From the NCBI GenBank assembly GCA_017963165.1, contig JAGCTZ010000161.1, forward strand, positions 5,881-69,880: DNA of 64,000 bases, written 5' to 3'. This stretch comes from Treponema sp. GTDB lineage: Bacteria > Spirochaetota > Spirochaetia > Treponematales > Treponemataceae. Positions 34,872 through 43,085 of the stretch are shown one piece after another. The stretch's first letter is position 1; each line of letters opens with the position of its first letter. The position numbers were made by a program, and so were the translations under genes. The notes under the pieces were generated by a model that worked only from the letters and a program-made list of their open reading frames with translations, ran no database searches and had not been told where the DNA came from.

Positions 34872-35369
34872 ATGAAACGTGCTAAGTATTTAACCGTTAT
34901 TTTTGTTGGTACATTAGTCTATGTAGTTTTGTCTCTTTGCTTTGGACAGAACAGTTTTAAATGTTATTCTCAAATGGAAGAACAGAAAAGAATTGTCAGT
35001 AAGCAGAAGGCAGAAATACAGAGTATTAATACCGAGCTTTCTCTGGAATTAGCCGCGCTTAAAAATGACAGGGCAGTTATAGCTGCTTATGCACGAAAAA
35101 TGGATTATGTTACAGATGGCGAAAAACTGGTAAAGATTACTGGGCTTAAGCCTCATCAGAATACACTTTATGATACTGGTACAGTTATTCGTCATGAAGA
35201 ACCAGAATTTGTTTCAGAAAAACTTTGTAAGCTCTGCGGTATTGTAGCCGCTCTTGTTGTTCTTGTTCTTCTATTGATCTTTGATTTTAAAAAAGGTGAA
35301 ATAAGCTTTTCAAAAGATAAATCAGTTCATGTCGCAGGAATACCTGTATATAATGTTCCTCAGGTTTAA
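34872..35369 (+). CDS. FtsB/DivIC-like septum protein
   Basis: This 165-residue protein has an N-terminal membrane helix (YLTVIFVGTLVYVVLSLCFG), a coiled coil of about 50 residues (EEQKRIVSKQKAEIQSINTEL) and the segment AYARKMDYVTDGEKLVKI, which fits the short domain that follows the coil in FtsB/DivIC proteins. Unusually a second membrane helix (IVAALVVLVLLLIF, about residues 120-137) and a cytoplasmic-like tail follow. The family links FtsQ and FtsL in cell division. No ribosome site precedes the ATG. Gene neighbours give no further support. Confidence 0.6.
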   Translation: MKRAKYLTVIFVGTLVYVVLSLCFGQNSFKCYSQMEEQKRIVSKQKAEIQSINTELSLELAALKNDRAVIAAYARKMDYVTDGEKLVKITGLKPHQNTLYDTGTVIRHEEPEFVSEKLCKLCGIVAALVVLVLLLIFDFKKGEISFSKDKSVHVAGIPVYNVPQV

Positions 35370-35399
35370 TTAAACCGAATAAATCAAATTAATTTGTAA

Positions 35400-36281
35400 T
35401 TAAGATTTTCTTTTCCAGGTTACATTGAGGGTTCCGCTTTGTGCAGTTCCGTCAGAAAGAATAAGTGTGGATTTTGTTCCTGTAAGTGTGTTTTCATCAT
35501 CTAAAGATAATGTCCATTTGATAGGGTCAGCATTTACGGCTTCTTTTAATGCAAGATCGCGTGGAATTTCTGTAAAGAAAGAGGCATTTGCTTTTCCGCT
35601 TTGAGTGATGACAATATCATTGTTAGCCTTGATCTCTACACTGATGTTCATTGAGGCACCATTCTTGAAAATTACAAAGCCGCGGCCACCTCTCATGATG
35701 ACAATTTTATCGATTGAATCTTCGCCACCCCAGGTACCGGAAAGTACTTCTGTAGACTGGATCTTTGTAGAAGTTTTTGAGCCGGAAGCTTCTGTCTGTT
35801 CTGCAATTGCATCCGATTTTCCTGCCATAAGGTTTGAAATTGTTTCCTGAAGCGAAGCCTTTGGTTCCATAAGTATTTTATAGAAGGAATCATATTCTTT
35901 TGATTCAGAATAGGTTGCTTTTCTGGAGCTGTCATAAAGATTTATGGAAGAAATCCATTTATTTGAATTTTCTTTTTTAGAAATTACAGCAAAAAGCGAA
36001 AGATTTCCGTCTTCAAAACTGGATGTAGAAGGGACTTGATCCATTTTAATGCCGGTACGTTTATCCTGAACAATATAGCTGTTAATTTCGCAAAGTTGAG
36101 AATAGTAAAGGTCGCTTGTCATTTTTGACATATTATCATCGACGCCGTCAGCAACAATTCCAAAATAATCTATTGAATATTTCTGTTGTGCAAATGCTTC
36201 TGAGCAGCAAAATGTAATTAAGCAGATTGTAATAAACAGTTTGAGAAAAAAGCCTTGTCCTGTTCTATTGAATCTATTCAA
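35400..36281 (-). CDS. Secreted protein of unknown function
   Basis: This 293-residue protein has a Sec signal peptide (LKLFITICLITFCC core and likely cleavage after SEAFA). The mature part starts with a segment predicted to form an alpha/beta periplasmic domain, then a Ser/Thr/Glu linker (about 165-180), then a C-terminal beta-rich domain with GTWGGEDSIDKIVIMRGGRGFVIF that could be lipocalin-like. No catalytic motif was seen. It lies nine bases downstream of smpB on the same strand and is convergent with the FtsB-like gene. Confidence 0.7.
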   Translation of the reverse strand: MNRFNRTGQGFFLKLFITICLITFCCSEAFAQQKYSIDYFGIVADGVDDNMSKMTSDLYYSQLCEINSYIVQDKRTGIKMDQVPSTSSFEDGNLSLFAVISKKENSNKWISSINLYDSSRKATYSESKEYDSFYKILMEPKASLQETISNLMAGKSDAIAEQTEASGSKTSTKIQSTEVLSGTWGGEDSIDKIVIMRGGRGFVIFKNGASMNISVEIKANNDIVITQSGKANASFFTEIPRDLALKEAVNADPIKWTLSLDDENTLTGTKSTLILSDGTAQSGTLNVTWKRKS

Positions 36282-36290
36282 ATTGTCTGC

Positions 36291-36755
36291 CTATCCTCGT
36301 AACTTAGATGAAAACTCCCTTTGTAATTCCCGATTGATGTCACGGTTTTTTATAGTTTCGCGTTTGTCATACTGTTTTTTACCTTTACAGATTCCAAGCG
36401 TTACTTTTACACGACCGTCCTTTAAATAAACATCTAAAGGTATCAAAGTGTAACCTTTTTCATCAACTTTTCTTGTAATTCTTTTGATTTCTTCTTTGTG
36501 CAGCAAAAGCTTTTTTGGTCTGTCCGGATTATGATTAAATATAGAAGAAAATGAATATTCTGCAATATGAAAGTTTTTAAGAAATACTTCGCCGTTGACT
36601 ATTTCTGCAAATCCATCAGGATACGAAATACTACCGTTTTTTACCGATTTTACTTCTGTTCCTTCCAGCTGAATTCCGCATTCATAAGAGTCTTCAATAA
36701 AATAATCAAATCTTGCCTTTCTGTTTTCAGAAATAACTTTTCTTCCTTCAGACAT
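36291..36755 (-). CDS. smpB: SsrA-binding protein SmpB
   Basis: This 154-residue protein is of typical length. It binds tmRNA and helps rescue stalled ribosomes. Conserved blocks are NRKARFDYFIEDSYECGIQL, GTEVKSVKNGSISYPDGFAEI, and the basic C-terminal tail with KKQYDKRETIKNRD. No Shine-Dalgarno sequence precedes the ATG and the -10 box lies only eight bases upstream. The ssrA gene was not found in this window. Confidence 0.97.
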   Translation of the reverse strand: MSEGRKVISENRKARFDYFIEDSYECGIQLEGTEVKSVKNGSISYPDGFAEIVNGEVFLKNFHIAEYSFSSIFNHNPDRPKKLLLHKEEIKRITRKVDEKGYTLIPLDVYLKDGRVKVTLGICKGKKQYDKRETIKNRDINRELQREFSSKLRG

Positions 36756-36763
36756 ACAGAATT

Positions 36764-36792
36764 ATTATAAACTATACGAAAAATCAGTTCAA
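36764..36792 (-). promoter_or_regulatory. smpB promoter giving an almost leaderless transcript
   Basis: On the minus strand TTGAAC (36792-36787), 17 bases, TATAAT (36769-36764). The expected start of transcription is about two bases before the smpB ATG at 36755. Confidence 0.6.
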
Positions 36793-36879
36793 GGGTGGTT
36801 TAGGGAAGGTGCCTGTCTCTATTGTATCATATTTCAACTTGTGATATTTTATAATTATAAGTTATATGGGTGGAGACGC

Positions 36880-37578
36880 ATGAACAGACAGTTGTTTGAA
36901 TATTCTTATGAATTAAAAAAACAGAAAAAACGAAGAACCCTTTTTTTTATCATCTATTTTATTCTAATTTATTTTATTCTTAATGTTATTTTTGCGTTTC
37001 TGTTATTCCCTGTAAAACAAACATCTACTTCAATGATTCCCGATTTGCCTGAAAATTCAATTTCTTTTGTAACACCTCTTTATGGTACCCCGGAACGAGG
37101 AGATGCAATTCTGCTTAAAAAGAAGGTTGTCGAAAAGCATAAATTTTATGAAATAATCTGGCATAATATAAGTTTGTTTTTTTCTGCCCAGCAATATGAT
37201 TCCTATGCACGAAAAGATCGTCCTGATACAAATTATCAGATAAGACGTATAATCGGAATGCCTGGTGATGAAATTTATATGCTTGATTATGTTCTATATA
37301 TTAAGCCTGCCGGACAAAAGCATTATCTTACGGAATTCGAACTTTCCGATAAGACATATAATCTTACCTTCCTGACACCTCCAGCAGAATGGAATGGTTC
37401 TGTAGGAGTAAAAGGTTCTTTTGAACCGATAACACTTGGTCCTGATGAATATTTTGTGCTTGGCGACAATAGAATTTCTGTTTCCGATTCACGTTTGTGG
37501 GGACCTGTAACAAAACAGGATATAAAAGGGCGGATAATCTTAAAATATTTTCCGTTAAAAACAATTAAGCTTTATTAA
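36880..37578 (+). CDS. lepB: Signal peptidase I-like protein with Arg at the catalytic Lys position
   Basis: This 232-residue protein has one N-terminal membrane helix (FFIIYFILIYFILNVIFAFLLF). The SPase I boxes are in order: TSMIPDLPENS with nucleophile Ser51, RGDAILL, the D box IRRIIGMPGDE, and the E box GDNRISVSDSRLWGPV. In ordinary bacterial enzymes the D box reads KR and the Lys is the general base; here it is Arg122-Arg123. The protein may be inactive, altered in mechanism, or a paralogue of a normal enzyme elsewhere. The ATG at 36880 follows GGTGGAG. Confidence 0.8.
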   Translation: MNRQLFEYSYELKKQKKRRTLFFIIYFILIYFILNVIFAFLLFPVKQTSTSMIPDLPENSISFVTPLYGTPERGDAILLKKKVVEKHKFYEIIWHNISLFFSAQQYDSYARKDRPDTNYQIRRIIGMPGDEIYMLDYVLYIKPAGQKHYLTEFELSDKTYNLTFLTPPAEWNGSVGVKGSFEPITLGPDEYFVLGDNRISVSDSRLWGPVTKQDIKGRIILKYFPLKTIKLY

Positions 37579-37583
37579 CAATA

Positions 37584-38792
37584 TTGAAAAAACAAGTTTC
37601 GTTATACATTCATATTCCCTACTGTCTGTCAAAATGCGACTATTGTGATTTTTTTAGTGTGGTAAATGATAATGCCTGCACAGTGAAAAACTGTGGAACA
37701 TCTGTTCCCAGTATTCCTGTACCTCAGCAATATATCGATTCTGTTTGCGAGGAAATAAAATTCAGAATTAAAGAATATGGATGTTGCGAGCTGAAAAGCG
37801 TTTATGTCGGTGGTGGCACTCCAAGTCTTTTAACACCCGTACAAATTAATCAGCTAGGTAACGAAATTGCAAAATTAGATAAATCTGACAATTTTGAATT
37901 TACCTTTGAAATAAATCCTGATGATGTTACTTTGCAGCTTATTGATTCTCTTGCGGCTGCTGGTGTAAACCGGCTTTCCTGTGGAATCCAATCTTTTTCG
38001 CAAAAGGTTTTGGAAAATGTTAATAGAAGGGCAAATGCAGTTCAGGTAAATAATGCTTTGAAATTACTTTGTTCAAAATGGAAGAAAAAACTTTCTATAG
38101 ATTTAATCTGCGGGCTTCCTTTTGAAACAGAAGAAACAATGCTTGAAGGATTAAAGAAGCTTTGCAGCCTTAAGATTCCACATATTTCTTTTTATTCGCT
38201 TTGTGTAGAAGAAGAAACTCCTCTTGGAAATGCAATCATAAATAATAAAATAAAATACGACTATGATTTTAGTGATGACCTTTGGATTAAGGGCAGAGAT
38301 TTTCTGCTTCAAAACGGTTATGAGCAATATGAAATTTCTAATTTTTGTCTGCCAGGATATGAATGCATTCACAATATGACTTACTGGTCTCATGGCGATT
38401 ACATAGGTGTCGGCTCTGGTGCAACAGGAACTGTTTACGAAAAAAATGGAAACGGTTTGCGCTGGACAAATATAAAAAACATAAAAAATTATATTAAATT
38501 CTGGAAAAGTGGCGATAAAACTTTGGAAATACCTCAAGATGTAGAAAAAATTGGACACCAGGTTTCGGAATTTGAGTATTTTATGATGGGATTAAGGACA
38601 AAACGAGGGATTTCTACTGCTGAATACAAATCTATTTTTGGAAATGATATGCCGCCGGAAGCACAGAAAGTTCTGGAAAAATGGTGTTCGCTTGGAAAAT
38701 GTAAAAGTAGTACAGAACCGAACGGAAAAAGATATTGTCTAAATTCAGAGGGAATGCTGTTTTTGAATAATCTGCTTGAAGAATTATGTTAG
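37584..38792 (+). CDS. hemW: HemW-like radical SAM protein
   Basis: This 402-residue protein has the radical SAM motif CLSKCDYC near residues 13-20. It is followed by the Gly-rich YVGGGTPSLL (SAM binding), FEINPDDVT, GVNRLSCGIQSF and the DLICGLPFETEE segment, all diagnostic of the HemN/HemW group. HemW proteins bind heme and are thought to act in heme trafficking rather than as coproporphyrinogen dehydrogenase. The start is a TTG at 37584, six bases after the signal peptidase gene, with no obvious ribosome site; translational coupling is likely. The stop overlaps the convergent kinase gene by four bases. Confidence 0.88.
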   Translation: MKKQVSLYIHIPYCLSKCDYCDFFSVVNDNACTVKNCGTSVPSIPVPQQYIDSVCEEIKFRIKEYGCCELKSVYVGGGTPSLLTPVQINQLGNEIAKLDKSDNFEFTFEINPDDVTLQLIDSLAAAGVNRLSCGIQSFSQKVLENVNRRANAVQVNNALKLLCSKWKKKLSIDLICGLPFETEETMLEGLKKLCSLKIPHISFYSLCVEEETPLGNAIINNKIKYDYDFSDDLWIKGRDFLLQNGYEQYEISNFCLPGYECIHNMTYWSHGDYIGVGSGATGTVYEKNGNGLRWTNIKNIKNYIKFWKSGDKTLEIPQDVEKIGHQVSEFEYFMMGLRTKRGISTAEYKSIFGNDMPPEAQKVLEKWCSLGKCKSSTEPNGKRYCLNSEGMLFLNNLLEELC

Positions 38793-40135
38793 TAAGGAAT
38801 TGTAATAGTAAAGGTTGTTCCTTCTGCAGGCTTTGATTCTACATCAATTTTCCAGCCGTGTGTATCAATAATATTTTTAACAACGCTAAGACCTATACCC
38901 ATTCCTTCTTCGCGTCTTGAATTTGTAGCCCGGTAGAACAGATTAAATATGTTTTTAAGATCTTTTTCTTCAATGCCAATACCGGTATCAGAGATTTTAT
39001 AAATTACATTATTGTCTTTTATAAAGGCACTTAATGAAATTGTGTCATTGTCTTTTGTATATCTTAGTGCATTGTTAAACAGATTTTCAAAGATTCTTGT
39101 GGCAAGCTGCTTGTCAAACGGAACAAGAACTTCTTTTTCAAGGTTTATGTCAGTAACAATCTTGCGGTTAAAGACATTTCCAATTGTCTGTTCTTCATTT
39201 ATTATTTCGGTAAGGAATTCTGTGATTGATTGAGTTTTCATCGTCTGTCGTAATTCTGTAGAATTCATTTTGGTATAGCTGATGAGTACATCAATCATAT
39301 TTTCAAGCTGATTTGTTTTTGTGGTTATAAGCTCCATCGCATTTTTTACGTCTTCTTCTTTGGAGATGATTCCATCTGAAATTGCTTCTGTATAACCTTT
39401 AATTACGGCAACCGGAGTTCTCAGGTCGTGACTTATGCCCATGATAAATTTGGATTTTTGTTTCTGTGCATCAATAAGGGAAACACGCATTTTTTCAAGA
39501 CTTTCAGAAATAGAAGTAATTTCATTTGATTTTTTTATATCATAAGGGATGTTTCTGCTTAAATCGCCGTTTGCAATTGCCTGTGTATCGTCTTCAATTT
39601 TTTTAATTGATTTGTTGATTGTTTTAGAAAGTCTGATAATAATCACAATGCTTAAAACTAAGAAAAATAGAAGAATTGAATACAAAATAGGGAAGTATTG
39701 CTGATTTCTTGAAAAAACACTTTTCTTTCTTGGTACACGCGTAATCATCATTGAATCGAGTGTTGGTGTTCTTAATGATGTAAACTGATAAAAATATTTG
39801 TTCGAAGTTCCTTCCATAATTAACCAGAGTTCAAACTGTGAGGCAAAAGAATTTGTCGGTATTTCTTTTATAGAAGAAGTGATTACAAGTCCTGTAAGAT
39901 TATCTACAAGAGCAGTTTCCACATTTTTTGGTAAAAGCCGTACATTTTTAAGAAAAAGTTTATAGTCATCAGCCGTCATGTTTGAAGAATCAAGTTTGCG
40001 GACTTCTTCATAACCTGATAGAAGCATGTTACGCTGCGAGCGCAGATAGGAATTGATACATAAAAAGACAATGCATGCCAGAGGAATAGCTATAATTGTT
40101 GTAGCAAGTAAATTAAGCTGATGTTTAAGTTTCAT
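38789..40135 (-). CDS. Membrane sensor histidine kinase
   Basis: This 448-residue kinase has a first membrane helix (LLATTIIAIPLACIVFLCI), a periplasmic sensor region of about 120 residues, and a second helix (FPILYSILLFFLVLSIVIII). A HAMP-like linker comes next, then the phosphoacceptor segment MGISHDLRTPVAVIKG, and an ATPase domain with N-box FNNALRYTK, DTGIGIEE and GMGIGLSVVK. It belongs to the family that partners OmpR-type regulators, and that regulator gene lies six bases upstream. AAGGA of its ribosome site overlaps the regulator stop. The signal is unknown. Confidence 0.92.
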   Translation of the reverse strand: MKLKHQLNLLATTIIAIPLACIVFLCINSYLRSQRNMLLSGYEEVRKLDSSNMTADDYKLFLKNVRLLPKNVETALVDNLTGLVITSSIKEIPTNSFASQFELWLIMEGTSNKYFYQFTSLRTPTLDSMMITRVPRKKSVFSRNQQYFPILYSILLFFLVLSIVIIIRLSKTINKSIKKIEDDTQAIANGDLSRNIPYDIKKSNEITSISESLEKMRVSLIDAQKQKSKFIMGISHDLRTPVAVIKGYTEAISDGIISKEEDVKNAMELITTKTNQLENMIDVLISYTKMNSTELRQTMKTQSITEFLTEIINEEQTIGNVFNRKIVTDINLEKEVLVPFDKQLATRIFENLFNNALRYTKDNDTISLSAFIKDNNVIYKISDTGIGIEEKDLKNIFNLFYRATNSRREEGMGIGLSVVKNIIDTHGWKIDVESKPAEGTTFTITIPY

Positions 40136-40141
40136 ATATCC

Positions 40142-40855
40142 TTAATTCTTGATGTAGTCCTTATTAAATATATATCCTTTTCCAAATTCTGTCTTTATAT
40201 ATTTTGCATCAGAAGGATTTACTTCGAGCTTTTTTCTAAGTCTCTGGATATATACTGCTACTGCCGTTATGTCTCCGTACTGAACTTTCCATACATCATT
40301 AAAGATTTTTTCTGGAGAAAGTACGGTTCCGGCATTTTTTACAAGATATTCAAGTACATCATATTCTTTTGTTGAAAGGGGAATTTTATGGCCATCTTTT
40401 TTAAGTACACAACTGTTCAAGAGCAGTGTAAAATCTCCAAAGGTAATTGATTCTTCGGAAGTCCCTATAGAAGCGTTCTGGCGCCTTAAGATTGCCTGTA
40501 CTCTTGCAACAAGAACGCTTGGTGAAAAAGGTTTTGTAACAAATTCATCGGCGCCGATATTCAAACCGCTTATGATATCTTCATCTGCATCTCTGGCAGA
40601 TACAATCATTACAGGAATGGGAGATGTAAACATTTCGCGGAATTGCTTTAAGAATTCAAAGCCGCTCATTCCAGGTAAATTCAAATCAAGTATAAGCAGA
40701 TCTGGTTTGGCGCCGGTCGAAAGCTTTTTAAGAGCATCTTCTGCATTGTAAAAAGGCTCTGGTGTCATATCTGATTTTTCAAGATACATACAAACAAGTT
40801 TAGAAATAGATTCTTCGTCTTCAATTACAAAAATATCAGGCTTTTTTTCGTCCAT
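40142..40855 (-). CDS. OmpR/PhoB-type response regulator
   Basis: This 237-residue protein has a receiver domain (acidic pocket EDEE, phosphoacceptor in LLILDLNLPGMSG, Lys in FVTKPFSPS) and a C-terminal winged helix (STKEYDVLEYLVKNAG, VAVYIQRLRKKLE, KTEFGKGYIF). It is first in a two-gene unit with the membrane kinase. The ATG follows GAGGTG. It is divergent from the flagellar operon across a 472-base gap, so it might act there, although no binding repeats could be assigned. Confidence 0.93.
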   Translation of the reverse strand: MDEKKPDIFVIEDEESISKLVCMYLEKSDMTPEPFYNAEDALKKLSTGAKPDLLILDLNLPGMSGFEFLKQFREMFTSPIPVMIVSARDADEDIISGLNIGADEFVTKPFSPSVLVARVQAILRRQNASIGTSEESITFGDFTLLLNSCVLKKDGHKIPLSTKEYDVLEYLVKNAGTVLSPEKIFNDVWKVQYGDITAVAVYIQRLRKKLEVNPSDAKYIKTEFGKGYIFNKDYIKN

Positions 40856-41004
40856 ATCAACACCTCGACTATAAATTATTATAATTAAGAAATAAAAAAA
40901 AGAAATAACAAAATATCGTTATAACGAAAATTTAATATAACCACGCATATATAATAGAATGTTATAAAAATAATTTAATATAAGAATATAAAATTTAAGA
41001 AAAA

Positions 41005-41154
41005 AAAATTGCTCCCAGGCGCCTTACGGATTTCAAAACCGCACGACAGTGTCGTGCTACATGCTACAGTGCCTTGGAATTATATACGTGGCCGCTCGCG
41101 CGGCCGCACTGTAGAATGTTTTTGAAATCCGTAATTCGCCTTCCGCAATTTTTT
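41005..41154. repeat. Nested inverted-repeat element (four stems)
   Basis: Outer arms 41005-41038 and 41120-41154 pair over most of their length (AATTGC, AGGCG, TTACGGATTTCAAAA). Inside are a hairpin GCACGAC-AGT-GTCGTGC (41041-41057), a nine-base stem CTACAGTGC (41064-41072) with GCACTGTAG (41106-41114), and within that GGCCGC-TCGC-GCGGCC (41090-41105). The element is G/C-rich in an A/T-rich surrounding and has no coding capacity. Confidence 0.8.
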
Positions 41155-41222
41155 CAATATATTTGAATTATTCTATATTTATTATTTAATAAGATTTTTT
41201 TTCATTTTTTTATATAATTTTC

Positions 41223-41250
41223 TTGAAATATAAATAAAATCGTTTATAAT
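41223..41250 (+). promoter_or_regulatory. Sigma-70 promoter of the fla operon
   Basis: TTGAAA (41223-41228), 16 bases, perfect TATAAT (41245-41250). It gives a leader of about 70 bases before flbD. No sigma-28 element was seen here, so the early motor operon is probably under housekeeping control. Confidence 0.7.
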
Positions 41251-41327
41251 GGTAGTATCTTTAAATATATTTAAAATATCTTTAGGGATACTATTGACGT
41301 TTTTGCGTCTTAAGTGGAAAATTAAAA

Positions 41328-41528
41328 ATGATAGATTTATTGCGGTTAGATGGGAAAATTTTTTGGGTGAATCCGCACATGATCGAAGCTATGGAAACAA
41401 ATCCAGACCTGACATTAACAATGCTGTCAGGTCGCAAAATCATTGTTCGAAATTCCCCCCAGGAAGTAATCCAGAAAATCATAGAATATCGCAAGCAAAT
41501 CGGCATCGATAAGCAAGAGGTCTTGTAA
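41328..41528 (+). CDS. flbD: FlbD/SwrD family flagellar protein
   Basis: This 66-residue protein starts MIDLLRLDGKIFWVNPHMIE and continues DLTLTMLSGRKIIVRNSPQEVI, the full signature of the family. SwrD in Bacillus raises flagellar torque by supporting stator function, and the gene lies next to motA in many bacteria, as here. The stop overlaps motA (TAATG). It opens the operon in this genome, whereas flgD and flgE usually precede it in treponemes. Confidence 0.93.
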   Translation: MIDLLRLDGKIFWVNPHMIEAMETNPDLTLTMLSGRKIIVRNSPQEVIQKIIEYRKQIGIDKQEVL

Positions 41529-42310
41529 TGGATATAGCTACTATAGTCGGTATTGTTGGTGGTGCAGCCATGATCGTCATGTCTGTAATGACATCCGGTG
41601 GTACACTTGGAGGAATTATTGACCCTCCATCTGCAGCCATGACCATTGGTGGTTCTTACTTTGCAATGTTCATTGCGTCTCCTCTTAAGAAGGCGCTTGG
41701 TCTTTTTAAGATTATGGGACGTGCCTTTAAGGTTCCGGATTTTGGTGAAAAAAATATTGTAGTAAATATGCAGGCGTTATCCGAAAAGGCACGTCGTGAA
41801 GGTATTCTTGCCCTTGAAGATGGTCTTGATGATCTTGATGATCCGTTTATGAAAACAGGCCTTCGTCTTGTAGTAGACGGTACAGACGGTAACATTATCC
41901 GTTCAATCATGGAAAATGAAATGAACCAGACAGAAGCCCGTCATATGGAGTGGATCGGCGTTATTAACGTATGGGCCGGTTTTGCTCCAGGTTTTGGTAT
42001 GATGGGTACTGTAGTAGGTCTTATTGGTATGTTGAATAACCTTGAAGATAAGTCTTCTCTTGGTCCTAACATGGCCGTTGCGTTGATTACAACACTTTAC
42101 GGTTCTATGATGGCCAACTGGCTCATTTCTCCGTTTGCAAGTAAGCTTCTTGCTCATAACCAGCAGGAAATGCGTACAAAGGAAATGATTATAGAAGGTG
42201 TTCTTGCTATTCAGGCTGGTGAAAACCCACGTATTATGGCACAGAAACTCCTTACATATCTGGATCCTGCAACAAGAAAAGCTATTGAAGCTGATGTTCT
42301 TAAGGATTAA
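41528..42310 (+). CDS. motA: Flagellar stator protein MotA
   Basis: This 260-residue protein has four membrane segments and the conserved TSGGTLGGIIDPPSAAMTIGG start, GFGMMGTVVGLIGML and LITTLYGSMMANWL near the ion channel. The cytoplasmic loop with charged residues that contact FliG lies around residues 70-150. Together with MotB it forms the inner-membrane ion channel that drives rotation. Start overlaps the flbD stop by one base; motB follows after 13 bases. Confidence 0.97.
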   Translation: MDIATIVGIVGGAAMIVMSVMTSGGTLGGIIDPPSAAMTIGGSYFAMFIASPLKKALGLFKIMGRAFKVPDFGEKNIVVNMQALSEKARREGILALEDGLDDLDDPFMKTGLRLVVDGTDGNIIRSIMENEMNQTEARHMEWIGVINVWAGFAPGFGMMGTVVGLIGMLNNLEDKSSLGPNMAVALITTLYGSMMANWLISPFASKLLAHNQQEMRTKEMIIEGVLAIQAGENPRIMAQKLLTYLDPATRKAIEADVLKD

Positions 42311-42323
42311 TAGGAAAAAGTAG

Positions 42324-43052
42324 ATGGGAAAGAAAGCAAAGGAACCTGAAAAACCGTCAACGGCGTGGCAAGGTACCTATGGTGACATGATTACTCTTAT
42401 GCTCTGCTTCTTTGTAATGTTGTACAATCCTTCTGAGGTTGACGTTACACAGCTGGCAACAATTACTCAGAGTCTTCAGATGCAGGAAACAGAAACTACC
42501 TCTGGTGGTATGTCTCTGTCTGCAGGTCGTCTTTCTGATTTAGGAAATAATATAAATTCTCTGCCATCTCTGGAAAAAGGAAAATCTCTTGGACTTGCAA
42601 AGAAAAAAGCTGTAAGTCTTTTTGCACCAGATGTAAAATCAAATAAAATCACAATTACAAGTGATGAACGTGGACTTGTAATTACACTTCTTTCTGATAA
42701 TTTCTTCGAAGAGGGAAGCGCAGAACTTAATATAAATGAAACACGTGAAACACTGCTTAGACTTTCTGAATTCTTCCGTTCATCAGAGCTTGGAGACAGA
42801 CGTTATAGAATAGAAGGTCATACAGATAATACTCCTGTGGCAGATGATTCAATTTTTCCAAGCAACTGGGAACTTTCTGCAACAAGAGCAGTTAACGTTT
42901 TGCATTATCTTGCCGATTATGGAGTAGATGAGAATAAGTTTTCTGTTGCCGGTTATTCCGATACCAGACCTAAGTTCTCTAATGATACGGCCGAAGGTCG
43001 AGCTTATAACAGACGTGTAGATATAATAATTCTAGACGAAGGACATTTTTAA
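42324..43052 (+). CDS. motB: Flagellar stator protein MotB
   Basis: This 242-residue protein has a membrane helix near residues 20-36 containing the proton-binding Asp in [18 protein letters not shown] linker of about 80 residues follows, then a C-terminal OmpA-type peptidoglycan-binding domain ([35 protein letters not shown]). It anchors the stator to the cell wall. The ATG follows AGGAAAAAG. Confidence 0.97.
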   Translation: MGKKAKEPEKPSTAWQGTYGDMITLMLCFFVMLYNPSEVDVTQLATITQSLQMQETETTSGGMSLSAGRLSDLGNNINSLPSLEKGKSLGLAKKKAVSLFAPDVKSNKITITSDERGLVITLLSDNFFEEGSAELNINETRETLLRLSEFFRSSELGDRRYRIEGHTDNTPVADDSIFPSNWELSATRAVNVLHYLADYGVDENKFSVAGYSDTRPKFSNDTAEGRAYNRRVDIIILDEGHF

Positions 43053-43085
43053 TGTTAAAATTATTTAAATTTGCTGGAGGGGAAT

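Larger units (their letters stand above)
40856..41327. other. Long intergenic region with structured element and fla promoter
   Basis: This is the only gene-free stretch above 300 bases. It holds A/T-rich sequence next to the response regulator (40856-41000), the nested inverted-repeat element (41005-41154), a second A/T-rich stretch, and the promoter at 41223-41250. A small hairpin GACG-TTTTTG-CGTC lies at 41296-41310. No small protein gene with a credible ribosome site was found. Confidence 0.7.

Noticed and set aside
36800..36830. GGTGCCTGTCTCT fragment resembling REP sequences of other bacteria
   Set aside because: Only one copy was seen and it has no clear partner arm, so it cannot be supported as a repeat.
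41451..41462. C6 run in flbD and C6 run near 18526 as slippage sites
   Set aside because: Runs of six are too short for frequent slippage and both genes are intact.
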